DNA of 53,973 nt from Actinomycetota bacterium (GTDB taxonomy: Bacteria; Actinomycetota; Acidimicrobiia; Acidimicrobiales; CADCSY01), in assembly GCA_016781135.1 (NCBI GenBank), contig JADDQY010000019.1, forward strand, positions 1 to 53,973, given 5' to 3'. The translations under genes and the position numbers were made by a program. How positions within the stretch are numbered: the first letter of the stretch is position 1; each line of letters starts with the position of its first letter. The notes under the pieces are model-generated. The model saw only the letters and a program-made list of their open reading frames with translations. It searched no databases and was not told the DNA's origin. Shown one piece after another: positions 17,889 through 24,979 of the stretch.

Positions 17889-19091
17889 ATGGGCGGGGGG
17901 GACGGCAACGGGGCGAGGGACAACGGCAATGGCCGCTGGACCCCCCACTGGGCACAGCTGTTCGACGAGGTCGTCACCTCGGGTCTGTGCACCGGGTGCT
18001 CGGGGTGCGTGGTCGCCTGTCCGTTCGACGTGCTGGGCTACAACGACGCCAACGGCGTCTACAAGCCCTTCCATCTCGAGCCCGAGGGCGGCCCCGGAGG
18101 TTGCGTCCACGGGGAGCGCGGATGCACCTCGTGCACCCGCGCCTGCCCCCGGTTCCGCTCCTGGGAATCCGAGATCGACACCTACCTGTTCCAGCGGGTG
18201 CGCCGGCCCGAGGAGGTCGACGGGATCTCCAAGGACATCGTCCTCGCCCGGGCGAGCGACGACTACATCCACCGGCTGGGCCAGGACGGCGGCCTCGTGT
18301 CGGCGCTGCTCATCTGGTGCCTCGAGCACGGCTACATCGACGCTGCCCTGGTCTCCTACGTCGAGGGCGACGGCTCGTCGTGGAAGGCCGTCCCCGGCGT
18401 GGCGCGTAGTCGCGAGGAGGTGCTGGCCGCGGCCGGCAGCCGCTACACCTACTCGGTCCCGCCGCTCGCCTACGACGAGGCGGTGGCTGGCGGGGCGGAG
18501 AAGTTGGCCCTGGTGGGCATGAGCTGCCACAGCTCGGTGCCCCCGATGATGACGGTGCGCAAGGCGGGCAAGCCCGCGCGACGCTTCGCCCTCAACGTCG
18601 GGCTGTTGTGCTCCAAGACCTTCGACGACGCCATCTTCACTGAGCTGTTCGAGGCAAAGTACGGCCTGCGCAAGCAGGACATGGTCAAGATGAACATCAA
18701 GGGCGTGTTCCAAATCTGGATGCGCAACGGCGACTACCACGAGATCCCGCTCAAGGAGTGCCACGCCTGGACCCGGGAGGGCTGCAAGGCCTGCCCTGAC
18801 TTCGCCGCCCAGCACGCCGACATCTCCACCGGAGGCATCGGCGCCTTCAACGACTGGACGCTCACCATCGTCCGCACCGACCTCGGCCGGGAGATCATCA
18901 TCCGCATGCTCGAGGACGGCTCGCTGGTGGCTCGCCCCGGCGACGACGACCCCGGAGCCGTGGCCCTGCTGCGCAAGCTGAGCATCAAGAGCCGCAAACG
19001 TTGGCCGGCCACCGCCGTCGACGGGCCGGGACGCATCCCTCCACCGGCGCCCAAGCCGGCTCCTCCTGACCGGGCCGCCCTTCCCGCGTGA
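17889..19091 (+). CDS. Coenzyme F420 hydrogenase/dehydrogenase beta-subunit (FrhB) family protein
   Basis: 400 residues. The N-terminus holds two ferredoxin-like clusters: CTGCSGCVVACP (Cys34, 37, 40, 44) and GCTSCTRACP (Cys79, 82, 86). The FrhB N-domain and C-domain follow, with DGGLVSALLIWCLEHGYIDA, GSRYTYSVPPL, MSCHSSVPPM, NVGLLCSKTF and CKACPDFAAQHADIS. FrhB-type proteins bind FAD and iron-sulfur centres and move electrons to or from F420 or ferredoxin. The partner here is unknown because no hydrogenase or other redox subunit is next to it. A Pro-rich tail ends the protein. A -10 hexamer 7 bases before the ATG fixes the start. Confidence 0.85.
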   Translation: MGGGDGNGARDNGNGRWTPHWAQLFDEVVTSGLCTGCSGCVVACPFDVLGYNDANGVYKPFHLEPEGGPGGCVHGERGCTSCTRACPRFRSWESEIDTYLFQRVRRPEEVDGISKDIVLARASDDYIHRLGQDGGLVSALLIWCLEHGYIDAALVSYVEGDGSSWKAVPGVARSREEVLAAAGSRYTYSVPPLAYDEAVAGGAEKLALVGMSCHSSVPPMMTVRKAGKPARRFALNVGLLCSKTFDDAIFTELFEAKYGLRKQDMVKMNIKGVFQIWMRNGDYHEIPLKECHAWTREGCKACPDFAAQHADISTGGIGAFNDWTLTIVRTDLGREIIIRMLEDGSLVARPGDDDPGAVALLRKLSIKSRKRWPATAVDGPGRIPPPAPKPAPPDRAALPA

Positions 19092-19104
19092 GGAGCGCTG
19101 GCCC

Positions 19105-19698
19105 GTGGCGCTCGACGTCGACGACGGGGCCCGGGCCGCCCGCATTGTCCTGCGCTCCTTCGACCTGCCCGGCGCCGGCTGGACGGCCATTCCAGCCCCG
19201 CCGTCGACCGCCGAGATGGTCTACGGCGACGATTTGCTCGACGCCTGCCTCGCCGGCTTCCCCGACCCCGACGTCACCGCCTCGGCTGAGTCCGACCGCT
19301 TCACCCGCGACGATGCCCTCGCCTACTCGGTGGCCTGGGTGCTGGCGTCGGAAGCCGCCGCCGAGATCGCCTTCGCCACCCTGGCCCACGAGCGGTTCGC
19401 CTCGGCTTTCGTGGCCGGCATGGCCGCTGAGGTGGATCCTGACAAGGGGGCGGCCACGCTGCTCGGCCACATCGCCGTCCCTGTCGGAGGCATCGACTCT
19501 CCGGGTCGCTCGGCCGCCCACCAGGCTCGGCTCACCGCCGCCCACGCCGACGGCATCCTGCCCATCCATTTCGATCTCGTGGCCCTGGCCGAGGAGCGGG
19601 CGGTGACGTTGGTGATCCTGGCCGACAGCCCCGATCCGACCGACCCCGGTAACGTCCGGGCCGTGGCCGAACGGGTCGCCTCCCGGCTGGCGCCGTGA
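19105..19698 (+). CDS. Hypothetical protein, 197 residues
   Basis: Not recognised. It is acidic, with no signal peptide or membrane span. Segments such as LPGAGWTAIPAPPSTAEMVY and VALAEERAVTLVILAD suggest a compact alpha/beta fold, similar in style to small actinobacterial proteins that resemble PknH-type sensor domains, but I would not assign that. The GTG at 19105 follows the FrhB-like stop by 13 bases with GAGG in between, so the two genes are likely co-transcribed. Ser/Ala-rich middle helices (SVAWVLASEAAAEIAF) look amphipathic. Confidence 0.7.
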   Translation: MALDVDDGARAARIVLRSFDLPGAGWTAIPAPPSTAEMVYGDDLLDACLAGFPDPDVTASAESDRFTRDDALAYSVAWVLASEAAAEIAFATLAHERFASAFVAGMAAEVDPDKGAATLLGHIAVPVGGIDSPGRSAAHQARLTAAHADGILPIHFDLVALAEERAVTLVILADSPDPTDPGNVRAVAERVASRLAP

Positions 19699-19776
19699 TT
19701 GCCCTGTTCCTTGATCCCTGAACGCCGGCGGGTGGCGGCCACCGCCGAAAGAACGCCTCGATGCCGTCGTCGTGCC

Positions 19777-19782
19777 TATCCT
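19777..19782 (+). promoter_or_regulatory. TANNNT -10 element of rnhB
   Basis: TATCCT ends 8 bases before ATG 19791; no Shine-Dalgarno. This favours 19791 over the upstream in-frame ATG at 19761. Confidence 0.5.
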
Positions 19783-19790
19783 CCGCTCCC

Positions 19791-20486
19791 ATGGCCCGCA
19801 CCGCCCCCGTGCTGCGTCCGGCCCTGAGGGGCCGGCCTCCGTCACTGGCCCTGGAGCGGGCGTTGTGGGCCACTGGCCACCGGGTGGTGGTCGGCGTCGA
19901 CGAGGTGGGGCGGGGAGCCTGGGCCGGACCGCTGTCGGTGGGGGCCGCCGTCCTGCCCCCCGGGCGCCGGGTCTACAAGGTGCGCGACTCCAAGCTGCTG
20001 ACCGAGGCTGAACGCGAGGCGCTGTTCGACCGGATCGCCGCCTGGTGCGCAGCGTGGGCGGTGGGCCACGCCAGCCAGGAGGAGTGCGACCGCCTCGGCA
20101 TGGCCGACGCGCAGCGCCTCGCCGCCCGACGAGCGATCGAGGCCCTCGGGCACGAGCCCGACCACGTGGTGGTCGACGGGACGTGGGACTTCGTGGGCGG
20201 CGAGCGCACCCAACGGATGGTGGGGGCCGACGCCCGGTGCCTCTCGGTCGCCGCCGCGTCGATCCTGGCCAAGGTCACCCGTGACCGGATCATGCGCGAG
20301 GAGGCCCGCCACTTCCCCGGCTACGACTTCGACCTCAACAAGGGCTACCCGTGCCCCCGCCACAAGCTGGCGCTCACCGCCATGGGCCCGACGTCGATCC
20401 ACCGCCGCCGGTGGGTCTTCATGGACCATCTCCCCTGGACGGCCCTGCACCGCCCGCCCGGCACGTTCGGGGAGCCGTCGGGGTAG
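19791..20486 (+). CDS. rnhB: Ribonuclease HII
   Basis: 231 residues, family-typical. It cuts the RNA strand of RNA-DNA hybrids and removes single ribonucleotides from DNA. The four metal-binding acids are visible: Asp37 and Glu38 in VGVDEVGRGAWAGPL, Asp129 in VVVDGTWDF, and Asp165 in KVTRDRIM. SVAAASILAKVTRD and KGYPCPRHKLAL, then GPTSIHRRRWVF, are also characteristic. An N-terminal extension of about 30 residues precedes the core. The start is set by the -10 hexamer, which gives the sequence MARTAPVLRP. Confidence 0.95.
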   Translation: MARTAPVLRPALRGRPPSLALERALWATGHRVVVGVDEVGRGAWAGPLSVGAAVLPPGRRVYKVRDSKLLTEAEREALFDRIAAWCAAWAVGHASQEECDRLGMADAQRLAARRAIEALGHEPDHVVVDGTWDFVGGERTQRMVGADARCLSVAAASILAKVTRDRIMREEARHFPGYDFDLNKGYPCPRHKLALTAMGPTSIHRRRWVFMDHLPWTALHRPPGTFGEPSG

Positions 20487-20495
20487 GACGGGGTG

Positions 20496-20675
20496 ATGAG
20501 CGAGAACGAGGTCCCCGACGAGGAGCGGCTCCAGCAGCTCCAGCACGACATAGACGCTGCCCGCTCCCGGGCCGAGGACGCCGACATCGTGGTCGAGCCC
20601 GACGAGCACCGCTTCTACGAGAGCGGCGATCAGGACGACGACCTCGACGACCAGACCATCGCCCCGCCGGGCTGA
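20496..20675 (+). CDS. Small acidic conserved actinobacterial protein
   Basis: 59 residues beginning MSENEVPDEERLQQLQ and ending DLDDQTIAPPG. It is highly acidic and probably a short coiled coil followed by a disordered tail. Proteins of this form, with the terminal QTIAPPG, are widespread in actinobacteria and have no known function. It follows rnhB by 9 bases, with AGGACGGGG before the ATG. Confidence 0.75.
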   Translation: MSENEVPDEERLQQLQHDIDAARSRAEDADIVVEPDEHRFYESGDQDDDLDDQTIAPPG

Positions 20676-20694
20676 TCACTGCTCGGGGAGTCGG

Positions 20695-20700
20695 TACGGT
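20695..20700 (+). promoter_or_regulatory. TANNNT -10 element
   Basis: TACGGT ends 7 bases before GTG 20708, which decides that start over the in-frame GTG at 20699. Confidence 0.5.
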
Positions 20701-20707
20701 GCCTCCG

Positions 20708-21118
20708 GTGCTAGCTCTGTACGCCTTCGCCGCTTGGACCGCGTACGTGTGGGGGACGCGGGTCTCCAACATCGTGAGGGATGACGGGTCGACCGTCGAC
20801 CTGGTGCTGGCCGCGGCGCTCGCCATCCTCGGTGTCGCCGTCGCCGTCACCGCGTGGCGTGGGCGACCCCGGTGGCCGCTCGCCACCCTGGTGGCGGCCA
20901 CGGTGGCCACCTGGGCGGTGCGCACCCCGCTCATCGTGTTCGACGCCGACCACGGCGCCGCCTTCAAGGCGGTTCACGCCGCGCTGGCCGTGGTCTCGAT
21001 CGCCCTCGCCGCGCTCGCCTGGCGGGCCCGCCTCGCGCTGGCGCCGCGAGCGTCGGGTGATCGGCGGGCCGGCGCCGCCAACTCGGTGACCCGGGGAGGG
21101 CAGTTGCCCAGGTTGTAG
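20708..21118 (+). CDS. Small integral membrane protein
   Basis: 136 residues with four hydrophobic stretches: about 1-15 (LALYAFAAWTAYVWG), 30-48 (VDLVLAAALAILGVAVAVTA), 56-75 (WPLATLVAATVATWAV) and 88-108 (VHAALAVVSIALAALAW). A basic tail follows. No catalytic motif. It looks like the four-helix integral membrane proteins of unknown role common in actinobacteria. It starts within a leaderless promoter arrangement. Confidence 0.72.
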   Translation: MLALYAFAAWTAYVWGTRVSNIVRDDGSTVDLVLAAALAILGVAVAVTAWRGRPRWPLATLVAATVATWAVRTPLIVFDADHGAAFKAVHAALAVVSIALAALAWRARLALAPRASGDRRAGAANSVTRGGQLPRL

Positions 21119-21121
21119 GCT
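21116..21121 (+). promoter_or_regulatory. TANNNT -10 element
   Basis: TAGGCT ends 9 bases before ATG 21131 and overlaps the last codon and stop of the preceding gene; no Shine-Dalgarno. Confidence 0.45.
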
Positions 21122-21130
21122 CCCGGCGCC

Positions 21131-21463
21131 ATGGGACAGCCCATCACCGTCGTTGAGAAGCCCACCACCACCCAGGGCGTGGTCCGCTTCGAGATGAACC
21201 GCAGCCTGACCGGGACGGGCCACGAGCGCTACCTGATCCGCCAGGAGATCACCGGCCATCGCCCGCCCGACGAGCTCGCCCGGCGGTTGCTCGCGCGCGG
21301 GGGCGTCGAGGCGGTGCACGTCTACTCCAACGTGATCACCGTCAACCTGGCCCCCGGGGCCGACAGCGGGGGCCTGCTCGAGATCATCCAGGACCTGTTC
21401 ATCCACTACCGCCCTGGCGTGCTCCCACCCGCCGACGAGGAGCTCACCGGCGCAGACGCGTAG
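21131..21463 (+). CDS. NifU/Nfu N-terminal-domain-like protein
   Basis: 110 residues. The middle (PPDELARRLLARGGVEAVHV, then YSNVITVNLAPG) resembles the scaffold protein Nfu N-terminal domain, in which a helix leads to a strand of the form VxxVFxxxxFITV. The following helix (LLEIIQDLFIHYRPG) fits. It has no cysteine cluster, so it would not itself hold an iron-sulfur cluster. A role in cluster assembly is only a family-based guess. It stands near a WhiB gene, whose product needs such a cluster, which is suggestive but may be chance. Confidence 0.6.
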   Translation: MGQPITVVEKPTTTQGVVRFEMNRSLTGTGHERYLIRQEITGHRPPDELARRLLARGGVEAVHVYSNVITVNLAPGADSGGLLEIIQDLFIHYRPGVLPPADEELTGADA

Positions 21464-21516
21464 CGGCACGCGCCTCCCTCTTGCGTTCCTGCCCCCGAGA
21501 GGGGATGATGACAGGA

Positions 21517-21528
21517 GTGTAATTACAC
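21517..21528. promoter_or_regulatory. Perfect AT-rich palindrome upstream of whiB
   Basis: GTGTAATTACAC is its own reverse complement, which is striking at this GC content. It lies 48 bases before GTG 21577 and about where a -35 would be for a -10-like TAGAGC at 21543-21548. The form resembles operators of dimeric regulators such as the GntR class. The binding protein is unknown. Confidence 0.55.
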
Positions 21529-21576
21529 CGTTGGCGTCCGGGTAGAGCTCGGGCGGTGACGAGAGGGGAGCCGACC

Positions 21577-21864
21577 GTGCAGAACCGACGAGGTGTCGAC
21601 GGTCAGTGTGACGACGAGCTGAGCTGGCAGCGCTTGGCCAACTGCCTGGGCGTCGATCCCGACCTCTTCTTCCCCGAGCGGGGGGCCTCCACCAGGGAGG
21701 CCAAGGAGGTGTGCCGGGGCTGTGTCGTGCGCGACGACTGCCTCGACTACGCGCTGGCCAACGGCGAGAAGTTCGGGATCTGGGGTGGGCTGAGTGAGCG
21801 GGAGCGGCGCCGGGTGCGGCGGGCCCGGGCCGGGGGCCGGCGCAACGGGGCGGCGTCGGCCTAG
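21577..21864 (+). CDS. WhiB-family iron-sulfur transcriptional regulator (WhiB2/WhiA-partner type)
   Basis: 95 residues. The four [4Fe-4S] ligands are Cys23, Cys46, Cys49 and Cys55 (C-x22-C-x2-C-x5-C). The G[VI]WGG turn (FGIWGGLSERERRR) and a basic Arg tail for DNA contact follow. WhiB proteins bind the principal sigma factor and control division, stress and redox genes. The form CDDELSWQ at the N-terminus, then FFPERG and STREAKEVCRGC, resembles WhiB2/WhmD, which acts in septation. GTG 21577 has GGGAG 6 bases before it. GTG 21556 is an alternative with a weaker -10-like element. The stop overlaps the convergent ftcD-like stop. Confidence 0.88.
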   Translation: MQNRRGVDGQCDDELSWQRLANCLGVDPDLFFPERGASTREAKEVCRGCVVRDDCLDYALANGEKFGIWGGLSERERRRVRRARAGGRRNGAASA

Positions 21865-22658
21865 AGACCAGCGGCGCGCCGGCCCACTCGGGACTCCACG
21901 GTGCGGTCCTCGGCCAGGTCGAGCTCGGCCCAGCGCGTCCGGTCGGTCGCTGCCAGCACCGCTTCGGGCACCAAGCCCACCAACTCGGTGCGGGCCACCG
22001 GGGTGACGGCCACCACCGAGTCGTAGATCTCTGCCGGCCCGATCGCCGACGGTTCGAGCAGGTTGCACGAAACCTGCACGTGGCCCCCCACCACCAGGCC
22101 CAACGCCCGCACCCGGGGGCTGCGCAACGACCGTGCCAGCGAGCGGGCCAGCGCTGGGTCGAACTGGGCCAGCCACAGGTTGTAGGCCACCAGCGGCAAG
22201 CGAGCACCCACCGCGGTGGCGCCGGCAGTCGGGTGAGGGCGCCCGGGACCGGCGTCGGGGTGCAGGGCGACGAAGGCCTGACGTCGGACCTCGGGCAGGG
22301 TGGGCCGTCCGAACCCGAAGGAGAAGGCGGGGACGGCCATGGTCGTCCCCAGCCACCGGGTGAAGCGGTCGCGCGCTGCCACCGCCTCTTCGAGCTCGGT
22401 CCTACCCCAGGGGATGAACGGCACCACGTCGAGGGAACCGAGGCGGGGGTGCACCCCGGAGTGGTGCCGGAGGTCGATGCGGTCGACGGCGACGGCGGCC
22501 ACCGCCCGGGGGGCCTCCTCACCGACGACGGTGAGCACGGTGCGGTGGTGGTGGGCATCGGTGTGAACGTCGAGCAGGTCCTCAGCAGCGGCGAGGGCGA
22601 GGGCATCGATCACCGCTGACGAGCGACCCTCGCTGACGTTGATCGCCGACACCAGCAC
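21861..22658 (-). CDS. Glutamate formiminotransferase domain protein
   Basis: 265 residues covering the N- and C-subdomains of formiminotransferase. This enzyme moves a formimino group from N-formiminoglutamate to tetrahydrofolate in histidine breakdown. Recognisable pieces are INVSEGRSSAVIDAL, HHHRTVLTVVG, HHSGVHPRLGSLDVVPFIPW, with the HPRLG folate-site motif, PLVAYNLWLAQFD and VQVSCNLLEP. The cyclodeaminase domain of bifunctional FtcD is absent, as is usual outside vertebrates. No hut genes are nearby, so the real substrate might be another formyl or formimino donor. GTG 22658 starts just before the first strand. Confidence 0.82.
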   Translation of the reverse strand: MLVSAINVSEGRSSAVIDALALAAAEDLLDVHTDAHHHRTVLTVVGEEAPRAVAAVAVDRIDLRHHSGVHPRLGSLDVVPFIPWGRTELEEAVAARDRFTRWLGTTMAVPAFSFGFGRPTLPEVRRQAFVALHPDAGPGRPHPTAGATAVGARLPLVAYNLWLAQFDPALARSLARSLRSPRVRALGLVVGGHVQVSCNLLEPSAIGPAEIYDSVVAVTPVARTELVGLVPEAVLAATDRTRWAELDLAEDRTVESRVGRRAAGL

Positions 22659-22720
22659 GCTCAGCCGCCCAACGCCTGGCGAGCCCCCGCTGCCGCCAAG
22701 GGTTTCGGTCCGACGCCAGT

Positions 22721-22726
22721 TATGCT
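22721..22726 (+). promoter_or_regulatory. TANNNT -10 element of tatA
   Basis: TATGCT ends 7 bases before ATG 22734; no Shine-Dalgarno. Confidence 0.6.
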
Positions 22727-22733
22727 CGCACCC

Positions 22734-22955
22734 ATGGGCAGCCTCGGAGCACCGGAACTCCTGATCATCCTCGTCATCATCCTGCTCGTCTTCGGCGGCG
22801 CCAAGCTGCCCAAGCTGGCCCGCTCGCTGGGTCAGGCCCAGCGGGAGTTCAAGCATGGCACCACCGAAGCGGAGCGCGACGAGGTGGCGTCCGAGTCCTC
22901 CTCCAAGGCCCAGCCCTCCAAGGCCCAGCCCTCCAAGGACTCGTCGACCACCTAG
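22734..22955 (+). CDS. tatA: Twin-arginine translocase subunit TatA-type
   Basis: 73 residues: a short membrane helix (APELLIILVIILLVFGGAKL), the Phe-Gly hinge FGGAKLPKLARSLGQAQREFK with an amphipathic helix, and a charged tail. This is the TatA/E pore-forming subunit that exports folded proteins with RR signals, such as PhoX and PhoD encoded further along. A 15-bp tandem repeat encodes the tail unit SKAQP. The start is set by the -10 element. Placement next to sigE and htrA mirrors mycobacteria, where a tat gene lies by htrA. Confidence 0.9.
   Translation: MGSLGAPELLIILVIILLVFGGAKLPKLARSLGQAQREFKHGTTEAERDEVASESSSKAQPSKAQPSKDSSTT
22902..22937 (+). repeat. 15-bp tandem repeat in the tatA tail
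   Basis: TCCAAGGCCCAGCCC occurs twice, followed by a partial third copy (TCCAAGG), and encodes SKAQP-SKAQP-SK. Copy number may vary between strains by slippage without changing frame. Confidence 0.6.
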
Positions 22956-23054
22956 CGGCGTCGGTCAGCGGGGGCGGCGGCCTCGCTCGCTCCCTCGGGG
23001 CCCGGCCCTGGCGGCGCCTGCCCGACCTCTCCGCCGCCCGGGTCGTCGGCCGCG

Positions 23055-23624
23055 GTGAGCCGCGACGATCCCGGTGACGGCCGCGGCGTCGGGAACCACT
23101 TGCCTCCACCCGACGTTTCCCCTCCGGTACCCACCTGGGAGGACGTCGCTCGCGACCACGGGCGCTTCCTCTACACGGTGGCGTACCGGCTGACAGGGAA
23201 CGATGCCGACGCACAGGATCTCGTGCAGGAGGTGCTGGTCCGGGTGCAACGGGGACTGGCCACGTACCGGCCCGGATCGATGGAGGGTTGGTTGAGCCGG
23301 ATCACCACCAACGCCTTCCTCGACGAGGTGCGACGTCGCCGGCGTCGCCCGACCGAGCCCCTGCCCCAAGGCCATCACGCCGTGCTGGCGGCGCCCCACG
23401 ACGTGGAGTCCACCCTGGCGGCGACCACCCTCCCCGACGAGATCCAGCTGGCGCTGGCGGCCCTGCCCGATGACTTCCGGGTGGCGGTGGTGCTGTGCGA
23501 CGTGGTCGGCCTCGCCTACGACGAGATCGCCGACCAGCTCCAGATCCCGGTGGGGACCGTCCGGAGCCGCATCCATCGCGGTCGCAGCTCCTTGCGCCGG
23601 GCGCTGGCGGGACACCAGGGGTGA
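23055..23624 (+). CDS. sigE: SigE-type ECF sigma factor
   Basis: 189 residues. Region 2 is at about 28-95 (WEDVARDHGRFLYTVAYRL, then DLVQEVLVRVQRGLATYRPG and MEGWLSRITTNAFLDEVRRR). Region 4 is at about 132-185 (LALAALPDDFRVAVVLCDVV, GLAYDEIADQLQIPVGTVRS and RIHRGRSSLRRAL). The wording is close to mycobacterial SigE, which answers cell-envelope and oxidative stress. The anti-sigma gene overlaps by 4 bases, and htrA follows, as in Mycobacterium. GTG 23055 gives a 25-residue disordered lead-in. It has no Shine-Dalgarno, and an ECF-type promoter lies inside this lead-in, so the real start is uncertain. TTG 23100 and GTG 23178 are other in-frame options, but the latter would cut into region 2. Confidence 0.87.
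   Translation: MSRDDPGDGRGVGNHLPPPDVSPPVPTWEDVARDHGRFLYTVAYRLTGNDADAQDLVQEVLVRVQRGLATYRPGSMEGWLSRITTNAFLDEVRRRRRRPTEPLPQGHHAVLAAPHDVESTLAATTLPDEIQLALAALPDDFRVAVVLCDVVGLAYDEIADQLQIPVGTVRSRIHRGRSSLRRALAGHQG
23092..23117 (+). promoter_or_regulatory. ECF-type promoter GGAAC-N17-CGTT inside the 5' end of sigE
   Basis: GGAAC at 23092-23096 and CGTT at 23114-23117 with a 17-base spacer, the -35/-10 form used by SigE-like sigma factors. It would start RNA near 23124, within the sigma frame, and could feed the anti-sigma gene or a shorter sigma. Confidence 0.5.
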
Positions 23625-24544
23625 ACGTGGCCGGCGACCACCCGGGCGACGAGCTGTCGGCTCTGCTCGATGGCGAGCTCGAGCTCGACGAGGCCATCGC
23701 GGTGCGGACCCACGTCGAGGGATGCCCAGCGTGCACCGAGGAGCTGCACGCCCTACGGGCCACGCGGCTGGCGGTCCGCACCCTGCCTGGCGTCGACCCG
23801 GCCTCGGGTGTGATGGCGGCGATGGTGGAGCGGCTCCGAGCGGGCGCCCTGCACCACGGCGGCCACGATGTCGCCCGGGTCATCCCCTTGGCCGCCCGCC
23901 GCCGGCGGGCCGGCGCGGCGGCCTCGGTCGCCGCCACCGTGGCGCTGGTCGTGCTCGGTCTGTCGGTGCTCGAACCCGAGGTCTACCGCCCGGGCGTCAG
24001 CGACGCCGTCGACCGCCACGCCGCTTCCGTGGAGGCGATGGCGGCCGGTGGGCTGATGAGGGTCGACGGCGGCAACGAGAAGCTCCGGCCGTTCGAGCCG
24101 GTCACCCCGACCACAGCTCCGTCGCTCGACCTTCGAGCCCTTCCGGCGCCCTTCTCCGCGCCCGAGATCCTTGCCGGTGGGTACCGGCTGGTCGAGGCCT
24201 TCGCCCACCCCTCCCACCCTGAGGGCCTGCAGCTGGTCTACGAGTGGGACGGCTACGCCCTGTCGGTGTTCGAGACCCCGGGTCAGCTGGACTTCGACGC
24301 CCTGCCTGCCGGCGGGAAGCGCATCGAGGTCGGAGGCGCCGACGGCTGGCGCTGGGAGTCCCCCCAGGTCGCCGGCCGGGTGGTGGTCTACGAACAGGAC
24401 GGGCTGGTGGTCACGGTCGTGGGCGATGAACCGGGCGAGGCGGTGCTCGACGCCGCCCGCTCGATCCCGCCGCCTCGTTCCCGCTCACTCGGGCAGCGGC
24501 TCGGCGACGTGGGCGCCGAGCTGTTGGAGGCGCTCGGCCCCTGA
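23621..24544 (+). CDS. Zinc-finger anti-sigma factor (RseA-like)
   Basis: 307 residues. The N-terminal ZAS domain reads LSALLDGELELDEAIAVRTH, then VEGCPACTEEL, giving the Hx3CxxC zinc site that clamps the sigma factor. A single membrane helix follows at about 95-115 (AAASVAATVALVVLGLSVL). An outer domain of about 190 residues with beta-rich sequence (GGYRLVEAFAHPSHPEGLQL) comes next, perhaps a stress sensor. This long outer domain is larger than in mycobacterial RseA, which is cytoplasmic. The GTG overlaps the sigE stop (GTGA), so the two proteins are made in step. Confidence 0.85.
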   Translation: MNVAGDHPGDELSALLDGELELDEAIAVRTHVEGCPACTEELHALRATRLAVRTLPGVDPASGVMAAMVERLRAGALHHGGHDVARVIPLAARRRRAGAAASVAATVALVVLGLSVLEPEVYRPGVSDAVDRHAASVEAMAAGGLMRVDGGNEKLRPFEPVTPTTAPSLDLRALPAPFSAPEILAGGYRLVEAFAHPSHPEGLQLVYEWDGYALSVFETPGQLDFDALPAGGKRIEVGGADGWRWESPQVAGRVVVYEQDGLVVTVVGDEPGEAVLDAARSIPPPRSRSLGQRLGDVGAELLEALGP

Positions 24545-24581
24545 GCGGCCGCCCCGACGAGGGAGGCCGCGGCTAGCGGTC

Positions 24582-24851
24582 TTACCGCCGGGCGTCGGCG
24601 GTGACCGCGCCGTCGGGCACGGCGGCGGCGTCGCGCCGCCGCTTGAGGATGCGCCGCCGTTCCCGCTCCGAGGCTCCGCCCCAGACGCCGTGGTCGACTC
24701 GCTGCTCGAGGGCGTACTCCAAGCAGGGCTCCTTCACCGGGCAGGTCTTGCAGATCCGCCGGGCCAGCTCGACGCCGACTCCGTCGCTCGGGAAGAAGCG
24801 GGAGGGCGGTTCGTCTCGGCAGTTGCCCCGTGCCATCCATGTCGTGTCCAT
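24582..24851 (-). CDS. WhiB-family iron-sulfur transcriptional regulator
   Basis: 89 residues with Cys11, Cys34, Cys37 and Cys43 as the [4Fe-4S] ligands, the HGVWGGASERERRRILKR turn and basic tail. Its short N-terminus (MDTTWMARGNCRDEPPSRFF) is like the WhiB1/WhiD type. ATG 24851 has GGAGG 5 bases before it. It is divergent from htrA, and a GGAAC-N17-CGTA element faces it about 28 bases upstream, so it may belong to the same stress regulon as sigE and htrA. It is convergent with the anti-sigma gene. Confidence 0.88.
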   Translation of the reverse strand: MDTTWMARGNCRDEPPSRFFPSDGVGVELARRICKTCPVKEPCLEYALEQRVDHGVWGGASERERRRILKRRRDAAAVPDGAVTADARR

Positions 24852-24878
24852 CGCGCCTCCAATCGCCGCCCACCGTTC

Positions 24879-24904
24879 TACGGTGCCGAGGAGATTTTGG
24901 TTCC
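24879..24904 (-). promoter_or_regulatory. ECF-type promoter GGAAC-N17-CGTA facing whiB
   Basis: On the minus strand GGAAC (24904-24900), a 17-base spacer, then CGTA (24882-24879). One base of the -10 differs from the two CGTT copies. RNA would start near 24872, 20 bases before the whiB ATG. Confidence 0.5.
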
Positions 24905-24919
24905 CGGAAAATGCTCGGG

Positions 24920-24945
24920 GGAACGTTGGATCCCGAGGCGACGTT
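24920..24945 (+). promoter_or_regulatory. ECF-type promoter GGAAC-N17-CGTT of htrA
   Basis: GGAAC at 24920-24924 and CGTT at 24942-24945, again 17 bases apart. RNA would begin near 24952, followed by GGAGG at 24971-24975 and GTG 24980. This order supports that start and a SigE-controlled protease. Confidence 0.6.
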
Positions 24946-24979
24946 GTCCGTTGCGAAGGCCGTCGACCCAGGAGGGGCC

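Noticed and set aside
20711..22606. A 631-codon minus-strand frame across whiB and the Nfu-like gene
   Set aside because: It overlaps several small genes with clear products and shows only Arg/Pro/Ser-rich sequence.
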